From a virus, in IMG/VR virus record IMGVR_UViG_3300045541_000152, positions 1 to 34,656 of that record: a stretch of DNA of 34,656 nucleotides; one strand, 5' to 3'. A program made the position numbers and the translations under genes. How positions within the stretch are numbered: the first letter of the stretch is position 1; every line of letters starts with the position of its first letter. This document shows, piece after piece, positions 15,190-21,641 of the stretch. The notes under the pieces were generated by a model that did no database searches, was not told the DNA's origin, and worked only from the letters and a program-made list of their open reading frames with translations.

Positions 15190-16734
15190 TTAACTAATTT
15201 CCTGCTTATATAGCTCGACTAATGATTGATGCAGATCGATCTTGCTTTGTAGCATGGTGTACATACGTTTTTCGACTGGGCTCCCTTGTAAGTGCGTGAC
15301 GGTGACGTTGCGTGTTTGTCCTTGGCGGTGTGCGCGTGCGTTGGCTTGTAAATACATTTCGGTGGAGGACACAGGCCCCCACCATACGATCTGATCTGCC
15401 CGGGTGAGCGTGATGCCGTGCGCAGTGGCCTGCGGCACGAGCAACAGCACCCGAGGGTTGTCCTGAGTTTGGAAGCGCTTGATGATCTCTGCCCGAGCGC
15501 CCGCAGCGATGCCGCCGTGGATGGTGTCCACGGTGAAGGCAGTGAGCTCGTCGCGCAGCATCTCAATGACGTGCCGGAAGGGCACGAACACCAGCACCTT
15601 GCGGTCGGTCTGCTCGATGATACTAACAAGCTCGGCCACGCGATTCTTGATGTCAAATTGCACAACTTCTTTGGCATCAGTGTAAACACACCCACAAGAA
15701 ATTTGCAGGAGCTTGTTGAGCATGCTGGCTGCGTTGGCCGCGGTGATCTCTTCACCGGCGGCGCGGGTAATCATCTCTTGCTTGATGGCGTTGTAGTATT
15801 TCTGCTGCTGCGGTGTAAGGGGCACCTCCCGGGTCGCATAGAGCAGATCGGGCAAGTCCAAGCATTCTTCTTTCGTGTACCGAATAGCCGGCTGTAGCGC
15901 GTCATGCACAATAGTCTGAGAGTCATTGCGTGGCACCCATTTGTACTGCGTGATTTTGGTCATCACCTTATCACGCCATGCGCCGAAGAAACGCGGCACA
16001 TTGTCAGGGTTGACCAGCTTGGCAAGGCCATAGGCATCGAGCGGCGACTGTGAGGCCGGGGTGCCGGTCATCATCCACAGCCGGGTGTCGGCACGGATGA
16101 GCGAGGCGAGAGCCTTCCAGCGATCTGTGGACACGCTTTTTACTGCATTGGCTTCGTCGACAATGATAAGATCAAACCCGCCAGCCGCGAGTGCAGGAGT
16201 GACCACCTTTACGCCGTCGAAATTGATGATGACGAACTCGTAGTTGCCGGCGATCACAGCTTCGCGCTTTTTTCTGTCGCCCGTGGCGATGCCCACGGTG
16301 CGGTGCATGACTGTCTTGAACAAGTCTGACCGCCACGCGGTGTCCATGATCGACACCGGACAAACCACCAACACCCGCGACACCCGGCCCTGATTCATGA
16401 GGTAGTCGGCAGCCCACGCTGCGGCGCTGGTCTTGCCTGTGCCGGGCTCGTTGAAACAGAAACACCGTGGGTGCGTGGCCAGAAACGCAGCCGTGGTGCG
16501 CTGGTGGTCGAACGGCTTATACACCCCCGGCCAATCGTAAGTGCCCAGTATGGGATGTGGCGGCGCCTTGATCTTGAGGTTGCGCAGAATCTGCACCTCG
16601 TCCGGGCCCCAATTGACGAGGATTTTGGCGAGCGTGCCGTTGCGCTCAAGAATATGAGACTTCGGGATCAGGGCTTTGATCTGATCCGCTTTGCGCGTGA
16701 CAAACAGCAGCGCGCGGTTCTCCACGATCTGCAT
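15190..16734 (-). CDS. SNF2-family (superfamily 2) DNA helicase
   Basis: A 514-residue ATPase. Walker A is 'NEPGTGKT' (residues 95-102), the motif II position reads DEAN (193-196) instead of DEAH, motif III is 'MTGTP' (222-226), and motif VI is 'ANARAHRQGQTR' (464-475). 'VLVFVPFRH' and 'DTIHGGI' mark the C-terminal RecA-like domain. Length fits a minimal phage SNF2 helicase without extra domains. Such proteins remodel replication or recombination intermediates. It lies in the replication operon between the HNH and Gam-like genes. Confidence 0.85.
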   Translation of the reverse strand: MQIVENRALLFVTRKADQIKALIPKSHILERNGTLAKILVNWGPDEVQILRNLKIKAPPHPILGTYDWPGVYKPFDHQRTTAAFLATHPRCFCFNEPGTGKTSAAAWAADYLMNQGRVSRVLVVCPVSIMDTAWRSDLFKTVMHRTVGIATGDRKKREAVIAGNYEFVIINFDGVKVVTPALAAGGFDLIIVDEANAVKSVSTDRWKALASLIRADTRLWMMTGTPASQSPLDAYGLAKLVNPDNVPRFFGAWRDKVMTKITQYKWVPRNDSQTIVHDALQPAIRYTKEECLDLPDLLYATREVPLTPQQQKYYNAIKQEMITRAAGEEITAANAASMLNKLLQISCGCVYTDAKEVVQFDIKNRVAELVSIIEQTDRKVLVFVPFRHVIEMLRDELTAFTVDTIHGGIAAGARAEIIKRFQTQDNPRVLLLVPQATAHGITLTRADQIVWWGPVSSTEMYLQANARAHRQGQTRNVTVTHLQGSPVEKRMYTMLQSKIDLHQSLVELYKQEIS

Positions 16735-16758
16735 TCGATTACCTAATTGTGAACAGCG

Positions 16759-17016
16759 TTATTTGACTTTGTTCGTACTGGTACGCGCAAAGCTGCGATT
16801 CTTCGACTTGGGCACAGCCCGTAGATTGCTGAGTTTGCTAGTGCCGCCCTTGCTCAAGGGCTTCACGTGATCGACATCCATGCTGTCCGGCAGCTTACCA
16901 TGCGCCTTTTCATACGCGCGCCGAGCCTTGTGCCGCTCGGACTGCTTCTTGAGCTGCTCGGGTGTGCCCTGATAGAGCTCGTATTCGCGTTTGTAATTGC
17001 GTGGTTTTGTAGGCAC
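16759..17016 (-). CDS. Small HNH endonuclease
   Basis: An 85-residue basic protein, GTG start with GGAG about 9 nt upstream. The HNH core reads 'MDVDHVKPLSKGG' (residues 46-58), with Asn64 in 'LSNLRAV' and a final 'SKNRS'. The N-terminus is strongly basic ('KREYELYQ', 'RHKARRAYEKAHG'). Free-standing HNH enzymes of this size in phages can be homing nucleases or act in packaging; away from terminase and beside a structured repeat region, a homing or site-specific nicking role is more likely. A near-perfect AT-rich palindrome lies 20 nt upstream of its start. Confidence 0.75.
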   Translation of the reverse strand: MPTKPRNYKREYELYQGTPEQLKKQSERHKARRAYEKAHGKLPDSMDVDHVKPLSKGGTSKLSNLRAVPKSKNRSFARTSTNKVK

Positions 17017-17035
17017 TTAGCGCACTCCGTAGAGT

Positions 17036-17057
17036 TAAAGTAAAAATTTTTACCTTA
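17036..17057. promoter_or_regulatory. AT-rich palindrome upstream of HNH gene
   Basis: The core GTAAAAATTTTTAC (17040-17053) is a perfect palindrome and extends to 22 bp with one mismatched pair. It is strikingly AT-rich in a GC-rich genome and lies 20 nt upstream of the HNH start. It may be a protein-binding operator, a DNA-unwinding element or the HNH enzyme's own target. Confidence 0.5.
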
Positions 17058-17059
17058 CG

Positions 17060-17189
17060 CCAACACGGCTGGCGACTGGCTATCTGGCTCACCGCATCCG
17101 AAGAATACCTCTAGGCCTAGGGCTTCGGCTTGATGATGAGCTTACCAAGGTTTCGCGCTACCTCAGGCTCCAATCGCCATGCGTGTTGG
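17060..17189 (-). ncRNA. Structured repeat element, copy A
   Basis: The outer stem CCAACACG pairs with CGTGTTGG; an internal loop GCT opposite ATG follows, then an upper stem GGCGA/TCGCC, a C-A mismatch, and a short extension TGG/CCA. The interior is about 90 nt and contains an inverted pair around 17106-17138. Copy A lacks the side hairpin CTCCG-GAAAGA-CGGAG seen in B and C, but has another hairpin (GCCGG...CCGGC, 17199-17217) at the matching place. Strand is assigned by the neighbouring leftward genes. Confidence 0.5.
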
Positions 17190-17299
17190 TTGTTGGTGGC
17201 CGGTGCTGATCTCCGGCTTTGACTCTCTCGTTCTGTTTCAGCGGGCCTAGTGGGTCGTATCGCCGCAATACGTGCATCAGCCTGCACATCCACCAACAC
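17117..17299 (-). CDS. Possible small ORF inside the structured region
   Basis: A 60-residue open frame starting GTG-TTG-GTG in the 3' arm of repeat copy B and running through copy A's right arm. It reads 'VDVQADARIAAIRP'...'RLEPEVARNLGKL'. It has no clear Shine-Dalgarno sequence. Its composition is plausible for a small basic protein, and its overlap with two repeat arms suggests it travels with the element. It may be translated or may be a chance frame in a structured RNA. Confidence 0.3.
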   Translation of the reverse strand: MLVDVQADARIAAIRPTRPAETERESQSRRSAPATNNQHAWRLEPEVARNLGKLIIKPKP

Positions 17300-17395
17300 G
17301 GCTGAGGACTGATTTTAAGTGAGCTACACTATAACCCGGTAGCGATCCGGATACACAATCCTCATGCGTGTTAGCCTCCGTCTTTCCGGAGTGTC
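17294..17395 (-). ncRNA. Structured repeat element, copy B
   Basis: CAACACG (17294-17300) pairs with CGTGTTa (17367-17373). The same GCT/ATG internal loop is followed by upper stem GAGGA (17304-17308)/TCCTC (17359-17363), then the same C-A mismatch as copy A. Read leftward, it is preceded by a 5-bp hairpin CTCCG-GAAAGA-CGGAG (17376-17391). A micro-ORF of 8 codons (MTLRKDGG) with AAGGA 5 nt upstream starts at 17400 and crosses this hairpin; a second micro-ORF starts at the ATG of the internal loop. Confidence 0.55.
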
Positions 17396-17404
17396 ATCTG
17401 TTCC

Positions 17405-17539
17405 TTACCCGTGAGGGCCTGACCAAAAGGATGTATACAGAAAACCAAACACCCCGTTGTCGGCAGAATCCCAACACGGCTGAGGGCTCCCCTCCGGTTT
17501 GGTTGTGCCGGATGGGCAAGCGAATGCCCGAGCCCTCAT
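17405..17539 (-). CDS. Possible micro-ORF starting inside repeat copy C
   Basis: A 44-codon frame whose ATG is the internal-loop ATG of copy C. A 13-codon micro-ORF (MQRTLRKDGAQHA) ends at this ATG in an ATGA overlap, so coupled translation is possible. The product would begin 'MRARAFACPSGTT'. The same arrangement (TLRKDG micro-ORF, then an ATG in the loop) occurs in copy B. It has no recognisable domain. Confidence 0.25.
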   Translation of the reverse strand: MRARAFACPSGTTKPEGSPQPCWDSADNGVFGFLYTSFWSGPHG

Positions 17540-17569
17540 GCGTGTTGCGCCCCGTCTTTCCGGAGTGTC
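17472..17569 (-). ncRNA. Structured repeat element, copy C
   Basis: CAACACG (17472-17478) pairs with CGTGTTG (17541-17547), with the GCT/ATG internal loop and a perfect upper stem GAGGGCTC (17482-17489)/GAGCCCTC (17530-17537). The side hairpin reads CTCCG-GAAAGA-CGGGG on the minus strand. The 18-nt block at 17552-17569 is identical to 17378-17395 of copy B. The upper stem differs from A and B at several pairs but each change is compensated, so base pairing rather than protein sequence appears to be kept. Confidence 0.6.
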
Positions 17570-17664
17570 CGTTGCATCAGCCGAGGGAGACTCCTATCCG
17601 AGGAAGGTCGGCCTGCAACTGCCACGGTTTTGCCCCACTCATGGCTGGGGGTTCATGTCTACAC

Positions 17665-18321
17665 TTACCGGTGTTCGCATGCCTCGTTGGTCAGCGGGCA
17701 GAACCGGCACAACGGGGAGGGCTTCGCCCCCCACGCGCCATGCTCCACTGCTGACTCGATCATACTAGCGCGTCCGGCCCACTTTGACCAGATGGCGGGC
17801 AAATCTTTGCGGGTGAATTCTGCTTTCACAACTTCCTTGGCCACGACAAATAGCAGGATGCCAGAGACGTGCGTGATTTCAGGATGGTGAGCCATCACCA
17901 TGGCGGCCATGAGTTCGAGCTGGTCGGGGTCGGCAAAGCGCGCAGACTTCCCGGTCTTGTAGTCGGCCACCCGAGCTTTGGTTTTGTTCACCGCCAAGAA
18001 GTCGGGCACGCCCCTGAACCAGACGTCCGGCGCGAAGAAGTCGCAGGGTGTGAAGTCTGCTCGCACGGCCATCTTTTGCTCGCAACGGATGTCCCCTTTG
18101 ACCTGCTTGAGTGGCGCCACAAAGGGCTCGAAAGATTTGAACTGCTCGGGCAGGGGCTTGCCGTCCCGGATGTATTCTTCAAAGGCTTTGTGCACGGCTG
18201 TGCCGTACAGCGTGGCCTCGGTGTCCTGAGACTTGAACTTCTTGAGGATGCGTACCTCGTGATAACGCCGCGGGCAGCCCTCAAAATCCTTAACTGCGGA
18301 ATAAGAATGAGCGAGTGGCAT
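17665..18321 (-). CDS. Cas4/RecB-like PD-(D/E)XK exonuclease with Fe-S cysteines
   Basis: A 218-residue nuclease. His44 in 'GTAVH', Asp107 in 'RGVPDF', and the 'VADYKTGK' motif (Asp120, Lys122) form a PD-(D/E)XK site; Gln134 fits the RecB QxxxY-like helix. Cys16 ('GCPRR') together with Cys205, Cys208 and Cys215 in 'CRFCPLTNEAC' gives the split four-cysteine pattern of Cas4/AddB-type 4Fe-4S nucleases. Such enzymes process DNA ends in phage recombination or replication. Its AAGGAA ribosome site is buried in a hairpin directly after the polymerase gene, so translation may be controlled. Confidence 0.8.
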   Translation of the reverse strand: MPLAHSYSAVKDFEGCPRRYHEVRILKKFKSQDTEATLYGTAVHKAFEEYIRDGKPLPEQFKSFEPFVAPLKQVKGDIRCEQKMAVRADFTPCDFFAPDVWFRGVPDFLAVNKTKARVADYKTGKSARFADPDQLELMAAMVMAHHPEITHVSGILLFVVAKEVVKAEFTRKDLPAIWSKWAGRASMIESAVEHGAWGAKPSPLCRFCPLTNEACEHR

Positions 18322-18322
18322 A

Positions 18323-18345
18323 TGGGTTCCTTAGTGTGGAACCCA
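18323..18345 (-). promoter_or_regulatory. Ribosome-site-masking hairpin before Cas4-like gene
   Basis: On the minus strand TGGGTTCC pairs with GGAACCCA around a 7-nt loop ACACTAA; all eight pairs are Watson-Crick. The nuclease's Shine-Dalgarno AAGGAA spans loop and stem, and the start codon follows after one base. The hairpin fills most of the gap after the polymerase stop codon. Ribosomes finishing the polymerase, or a protein, could open it. Confidence 0.55.
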
Positions 18346-18352
18346 GTTTAAC

Positions 18353-20245
18353 CTAACAATCACCGTACGCGCTGCCGTAACCGGCCTCGCATGACAATGG
18401 CAAGTCAGGTGCCCAACGTGGGTTCCACGACATGCACTCGATGACATATGCCATGGCCGACTCAGCCTCGGCTTGCGGCGCCACACAAGCCACGGAGTCG
18501 TGCACCGTGAGCACCACTGGATAGCGCCGGTTGATGCGCAGCATCTGCTCGGCCACCACGCAGCGGGCGATAGCCTGAGTAAAATTCTCCACACATAGCC
18601 CGCCGTACACCCGGGTGGGCAGGCCCTTGGTGGTGTAGCGCCACTCGGGCTTGCCGTCGTCGTTGTACTCGCGCCGCAGCTCAGGGTACTGAATGTGCAG
18701 GCCGCTGGGCAGGGTGAGGCCCCGGCCCGGCTCGACACGCACCAGCTCGGGCACGTCGACGACCATCTCCTGACCAGCGTAGAGTGCCTCGATAGCGCGG
18801 TTGGCCTTGTCCCACAGATACGGGATGCAGGAGTAAGTGTTGCGGTATGCGTTGATGATGCGCTTGGCCTCGACCTCGGACACCTCGACACCGGCCATGG
18901 ACTTGAGGAACGCCTTGAGCTTGCCGTGGCCAACGCCGTAGCCTGCCCCGAGCACTACGACCTTGCCTACCTGACGCTGGGCTTTGTCGATCTGGTCAGC
19001 GGCCACCCCGTAGATGTGGCTGGCCATGATTTTGTAGACGTCCTGCTTATCCCGGAAGGCTTGCACGAGGTCGTGCTGGCCAGCCAGCCACGCTAGGCAC
19101 CGGGCTTCGATCTGTGCGGAATCGCAGTCGATCACTACATAACCCGGAGGTGCCTTGATAGCACGCTTGAGTGCCTTGGCATACGGCCCGCGAGACGGCA
19201 GGTTCTGGAGATTCACTTTGTCTTGGCCTGACCAGCGCCCCGAGTGAGCGCCGTAGTAGCGCAGGGGCACAGGGAACGCGCCGCGCTCGGCCATGCCGAT
19301 GAACCGCTCCGTGCGAGTCTCCTCAAGCGTGGTCTTGTTGCCAAGGCGCGCGGCGACAAGTGCCTGTACCCGCACGTCGGGGTGCTCCTCAAGCGCCTTG
19401 AACTGCTCGTCGGTCTTGGCGAAGGCATACGCGGGCTTGCCCGTGGCCGGGCTGACCTTCATGGGCGGCACGACATCGAGGCGTTCGAGTTGTTGAGCGA
19501 ACTTAGGGTTAGACATGAGGAGCGTTTTGAGCCCTTCAAGGCCGCTGGTGAACAGGGTCTGCACCGCCTCGGGGTCGGAATAGTCTCCGAGGATCGTATC
19601 CCGTACGTCCTCAAGCAACTGCTGCTTGTGGTCTTTAACTGCGGCAAGGTGAGAGACGAGCAAGTCTTTGTCCAGCACCAGCCGGGGCTCGATGAACATG
19701 CGCAGCGTGAGATCGATTAGACGAAGCTCCTGCTTGGGGAAGCCAGCCTGTAGGTAGCGCATGAACAGGGTGTGCGTGAGCTCGACGTCGTTCACGCAAT
19801 AGGCGCCGTAGCGGGCGAGCTCGTCAGCCGAGAAGTCAACGTAACGCTTGCCCAGCGCGTTGAGCACCTCGGTGCCCTTGACGCCGATGCCAAGGCGGGT
19901 GGCCTGCGAGGACAGGCTGTGGGATTTGTCGTGCGGGTAGAGCGCGCGGGACATGCCGAGCGTGTCGGCCCATGCTAGCGGAGAAACGTCATAGTGCCAT
20001 GCCAGTATGGCACCATCGAACGCCGTGTTCTGGCACACCACCATCTTGTCCGACCAGTCTATGCTGGCCAGCGCCGCAGCCACCTCAGGCTGGGGATACC
20101 ACTGCGTTGACTCATCGCCAACCTTGATCGCCACGCCGATCACTTCAAACTGCGGGTCACGTACGTACTGCTCGGTGGTGATTTTTGATAAAGAGTATGA
20201 CTGAGTATAAAACGATTCTATATCAATCGTGCAAATGTTACTCAT
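18353..20245 (-). CDS. polA: Family A DNA polymerase with 3'-5' exonuclease domain
   Basis: A 630-residue replicative polymerase. The exonuclease starts with 'TIDIES' (Asp8, Glu10), and 'FDGAILAWH' supplies a second exo motif. Polymerase motif A is 'DSAQIEAR' (Asp375), motif B is near 'RQVGKVVVLGAGYG', and motif C is 'TVHDSVA' (His582, Asp583). Ser replaces the usual Glu of HDE in motif C, a variant I associate with some phage enzymes; the metal-binding Asp is kept. No 5'-3' nuclease domain is present. The ATG lies inside the last codons of the upstream HNH gene (8-nt overlap). Confidence 0.9.
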   Translation of the reverse strand: MSNICTIDIESFYTQSYSLSKITTEQYVRDPQFEVIGVAIKVGDESTQWYPQPEVAAALASIDWSDKMVVCQNTAFDGAILAWHYDVSPLAWADTLGMSRALYPHDKSHSLSSQATRLGIGVKGTEVLNALGKRYVDFSADELARYGAYCVNDVELTHTLFMRYLQAGFPKQELRLIDLTLRMFIEPRLVLDKDLLVSHLAAVKDHKQQLLEDVRDTILGDYSDPEAVQTLFTSGLEGLKTLLMSNPKFAQQLERLDVVPPMKVSPATGKPAYAFAKTDEQFKALEEHPDVRVQALVAARLGNKTTLEETRTERFIGMAERGAFPVPLRYYGAHSGRWSGQDKVNLQNLPSRGPYAKALKRAIKAPPGYVVIDCDSAQIEARCLAWLAGQHDLVQAFRDKQDVYKIMASHIYGVAADQIDKAQRQVGKVVVLGAGYGVGHGKLKAFLKSMAGVEVSEVEAKRIINAYRNTYSCIPYLWDKANRAIEALYAGQEMVVDVPELVRVEPGRGLTLPSGLHIQYPELRREYNDDGKPEWRYTTKGLPTRVYGGLCVENFTQAIARCVVAEQMLRINRRYPVVLTVHDSVACVAPQAEAESAMAYVIECMSWNPRWAPDLPLSCEAGYGSAYGDC

Positions 20246-20711
20246 TATTGTCCCTTAAAAAGGCGCGTACTTTCTCAGCTAGTTCCGGCGATATGCCGTC
20301 CGCAGGCCTGCCTTCATCAAGGGCACGGACCCTCCAAATATAGTGATAAGCGGTCATAAGTTTGACGTTAAGCTGTTCCGCTAACTTCCACGCTTTTGTC
20401 TTGGCATAGGCTCGATTGCGGGACTGCGTGAGGCGAGTAGCCCACCGAACATTGCCGGGTTCATACCCCCTATTACCATTTATTCGGTCTAGTGTGTACT
20501 TTTCGCCCGGTCTGCGCCCGACGTACTCCAGAAACTTAACGAAGTCTAGCCATTCCGGGTATAGTGATATGCCTCGCCCCCCGTAGTACGAATAGTCATG
20601 GCTCTTGGGGTTTAAGCAACAGTTTTTTATGCGCTGCCACACCCTGTACTCTGGAGACGCAACCCGTTTTCCGTTTATGTGCCGGACTTCGCCGTGGGTT
20701 TTTCTACCCAT
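20238..20711 (-). CDS. HNH homing-type endonuclease
   Basis: A 157-residue protein with the phage HNH pattern 'SPEYRVWQRIKNCC' (19-32), 'YYGGRGISLYPEW', then 'LDRINGNRGYEPGNVRWAT' (about 75-93) and 'QSRNRA', where Asp, Asn and Asn make the ββα-metal core. A C-terminal helical part ('AEQLNVKLMTAYHYI') may recognise DNA. It is lodged between the tRNA and the polymerase and overlaps the polymerase start, a typical place for a free-standing homing gene. The start ATG has GAGG 6 nt upstream; this site sits in a 7-bp inverted repeat (20712-20718 with 20737-20743). Confidence 0.85.
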   Translation of the reverse strand: MGRKTHGEVRHINGKRVASPEYRVWQRIKNCCLNPKSHDYSYYGGRGISLYPEWLDFVKFLEYVGRRPGEKYTLDRINGNRGYEPGNVRWATRLTQSRNRAYAKTKAWKLAEQLNVKLMTAYHYIWRVRALDEGRPADGISPELAEKVRAFLRDNNE

Positions 20712-20786
20712 AATAGACCTCGTAACAATTTAAAAAGTCTATTCTACTCGGTTTTGGTTTGGCTTTTTCCGTCCATGTGAGTTGTG

Positions 20787-20801
20787 TTCTAATCGTTAGA
20801 C
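20787..20801. promoter_or_regulatory. GTCTAA-N3-TTAGAC palindrome, site 1
   Basis: Reads TTCTAA-TCG-TTAGAC; one base of the left arm differs from the consensus. It lies 2 nt before the tRNA on the plus strand and about 75 nt upstream of the HNH start on the minus strand. It could serve either transcription unit. Confidence 0.55.
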
Positions 20802-20803
20802 TC

Positions 20804-20879
20804 GCTGGCGTAGCTCAGTTGGCAGAGCACTCGCCTTGTAAGCGAGATGTCGAGGGTTCGATTCCTTCCGCCAGCACCA
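20804..20879 (+). tRNA. tRNA-Thr (anticodon TGT), CCA encoded
   Basis: The full cloverleaf is visible: acceptor GCTGGCG/CGCCAGC, D-arm GCTC/GAGC with AGTTGGC loop, anticodon stem CTCGC/GCGAG with loop CTTGTAA, T-arm GAGGG/CCTTC with loop TTCGATT, then A and CCA (20876-20879). The anticodon TGT at 20837-20839 reads ACA. It is on the opposite strand to all neighbouring genes, so it needs its own promoter or readthrough. Phage tRNAs often supply codons rare in the host; a host-derived attachment site is less likely as no integrase is seen. Confidence 0.95.
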
Positions 20880-20941
20880 GCTTGCGTTTGTTTTTGCTGC
20901 GCAGGTTTATCTCGCGCTTCCTCAGCAGGGCTTCTTCGTCT

Positions 20942-21280
20942 TTACTCGGCGTCAGGGTCTGTAATTGGCCGGTCAAAATCGCGCCAATTAGATCGTGCGG
21001 TTTCGAGTCCATCCAGCAGCTCCAAGTTTGTCTCATTGATAATGAACGCCAGCCCGCCGGCTTCCTCGATCTTTTCGAGATTGCGTAGCTGAAGCTGGGT
21101 AGGCCGTCCCCGGCCTGCCTTACATTCGATACCGATGAACCTGCCACGGTAGCACACCAGAATATCAGGGGTGCCGTTATTTGCGTAGGCTCCCCCGATG
21201 TAGTTCACGGCATAAGCCCCGGCTTTCTTGAGCTTGGCGTGAACTTTGGCTTTGACTTTACTTTCAGGCGTTGCGGCCAT
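20942..21280 (-). CDS. VRR-NUC domain nuclease
   Basis: A 112-residue stand-alone VRR-NUC protein. The PD-(D/E)XK motif is clear: 'NNGTPDILV' (Asp39), 'GIECKAG' (Glu52, Lys54), then 'PTQLQLRNLEKIEEAGG'. Members of this size in phages act as structure-specific nucleases, for example on Holliday junctions or flaps. Its start overlaps the end of the HTH-DUF3310 gene by 17 nt. It belongs to the replication set. Confidence 0.85.
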   Translation of the reverse strand: MAATPESKVKAKVHAKLKKAGAYAVNYIGGAYANNGTPDILVCYRGRFIGIECKAGRGRPTQLQLRNLEKIEEAGGLAFIINETNLELLDGLETARSNWRDFDRPITDPDAE

Positions 21281-21641
21281 TTTCCAATTCGATCAGCTTG
21301 TCCAGATAGTGCCGGGCTTTCTCAAGGTCTTGCACCCCGCCCTTGGCTTTGTAGCGCATCAGGTACTTCACAGCATTGCCGTCAAAGAACCCCATGCTGT
21401 TACGCTCGATAACCTCCCACGGCTGAATCTCCAGCCGGGTGTAGTGGTCGCCACCCACCTGCCGGGTGTCAACTGCGGGCAGCACGGGCTCAAGAGCCGC
21501 CTCTTTCTCCTCGACCTGCTTCACCTGCTTGCGCGCTGCGTAGACTGTCACGCGGGAAACGCCGAGTTTCTCAGCGATCTCCGTCACGCTCATGTTCGGT
21601 TTGCGCTTCATCAGGTTTTGGATTTGCTGTGTCTTTGTCAT
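21264..21641 (-). CDS. HTH domain fused to DUF3310 (T7 gp1.7-like) domain
   Basis: A 125-residue protein. Residues 17-40 ('MSVTEIAEKLGVSRVTVYAARKQ') form a helix-turn-helix. Residues 62-118 carry the DUF3310 pattern, 'GGDHYTRLEIQPWEVIE', 'FFDGNAVKYLMRY' and 'DLEKARHYLDKLI'. DUF3310 includes T7 gene 1.7, a nucleotide kinase. The start ATG has AGGAAC upstream. The fusion suggests either DNA-linked nucleotide metabolism or a regulator that senses nucleotides; this is inference. Confidence 0.75.
   Translation of the reverse strand: MTKTQQIQNLMKRKPNMSVTEIAEKLGVSRVTVYAARKQVKQVEEKEAALEPVLPAVDTRQVGGDHYTRLEIQPWEVIERNSMGFFDGNAVKYLMRYKAKGGVQDLEKARHYLDKLIELENGRNA

Larger units (their letters stand above)
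17017..17664. other. Gene-poor structured region between HNH and Cas4-like nuclease
   Basis: About 650 bp without a convincing long gene, unusual in this tightly packed genome. It contains an AT-rich palindrome (17036-17057), three copies of an inverted-repeat element (17060-17189, 17294-17395, 17472-17569), a long inverted pair TGTTGGTGG/CCACCAACA (17192-17200 and 17290-17298), and several micro-ORFs on the minus strand. All three plus-strand frames stay open across much of 17500-17750, but none has a believable start signal. It could be a regulatory RNA cluster, a replication origin or an inserted element. Confidence 0.7.

Noticed and set aside
17060-17569. CRISPR-like array
   Set aside because: Only three copies, unequal spacing (about 233 and 178 bp), and the repeated pieces are inverted arms around variable interiors, not direct repeats with spacers. 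No cas genes; the Cas4-like protein is a common phage nuclease.
17060-17569. Integron attC sites or a hammerhead-type ribozyme
   Set aside because: The arms lack attC core features, and I could not place the catalytic core of any self-cleaving ribozyme class that I know.
17368-17768. Overlapping plus-strand frames of 89 and 128 codons in the structured region
   Set aside because: All three frames are open, there is no ribosome site, and the right part is antisense to the Cas4-like nuclease's cysteine motif. The minus-strand element explains the sequence better.
18480-18510. Inactive polymerase because motif C is HDS instead of HDE
   Set aside because: The catalytic Asp is kept and motifs A and B are intact.
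20804-20879. tRNA as a prophage attachment site
   Set aside because: The tRNA is complete and functional-looking, and no integrase is visible in the window.
20815-21147. 110-codon minus-strand frame across the tRNA
   Set aside because: Its C-terminal part is the antisense translation of a tRNA, a well-known false gene, and the rest lies out of frame on the VRR-NUC gene.
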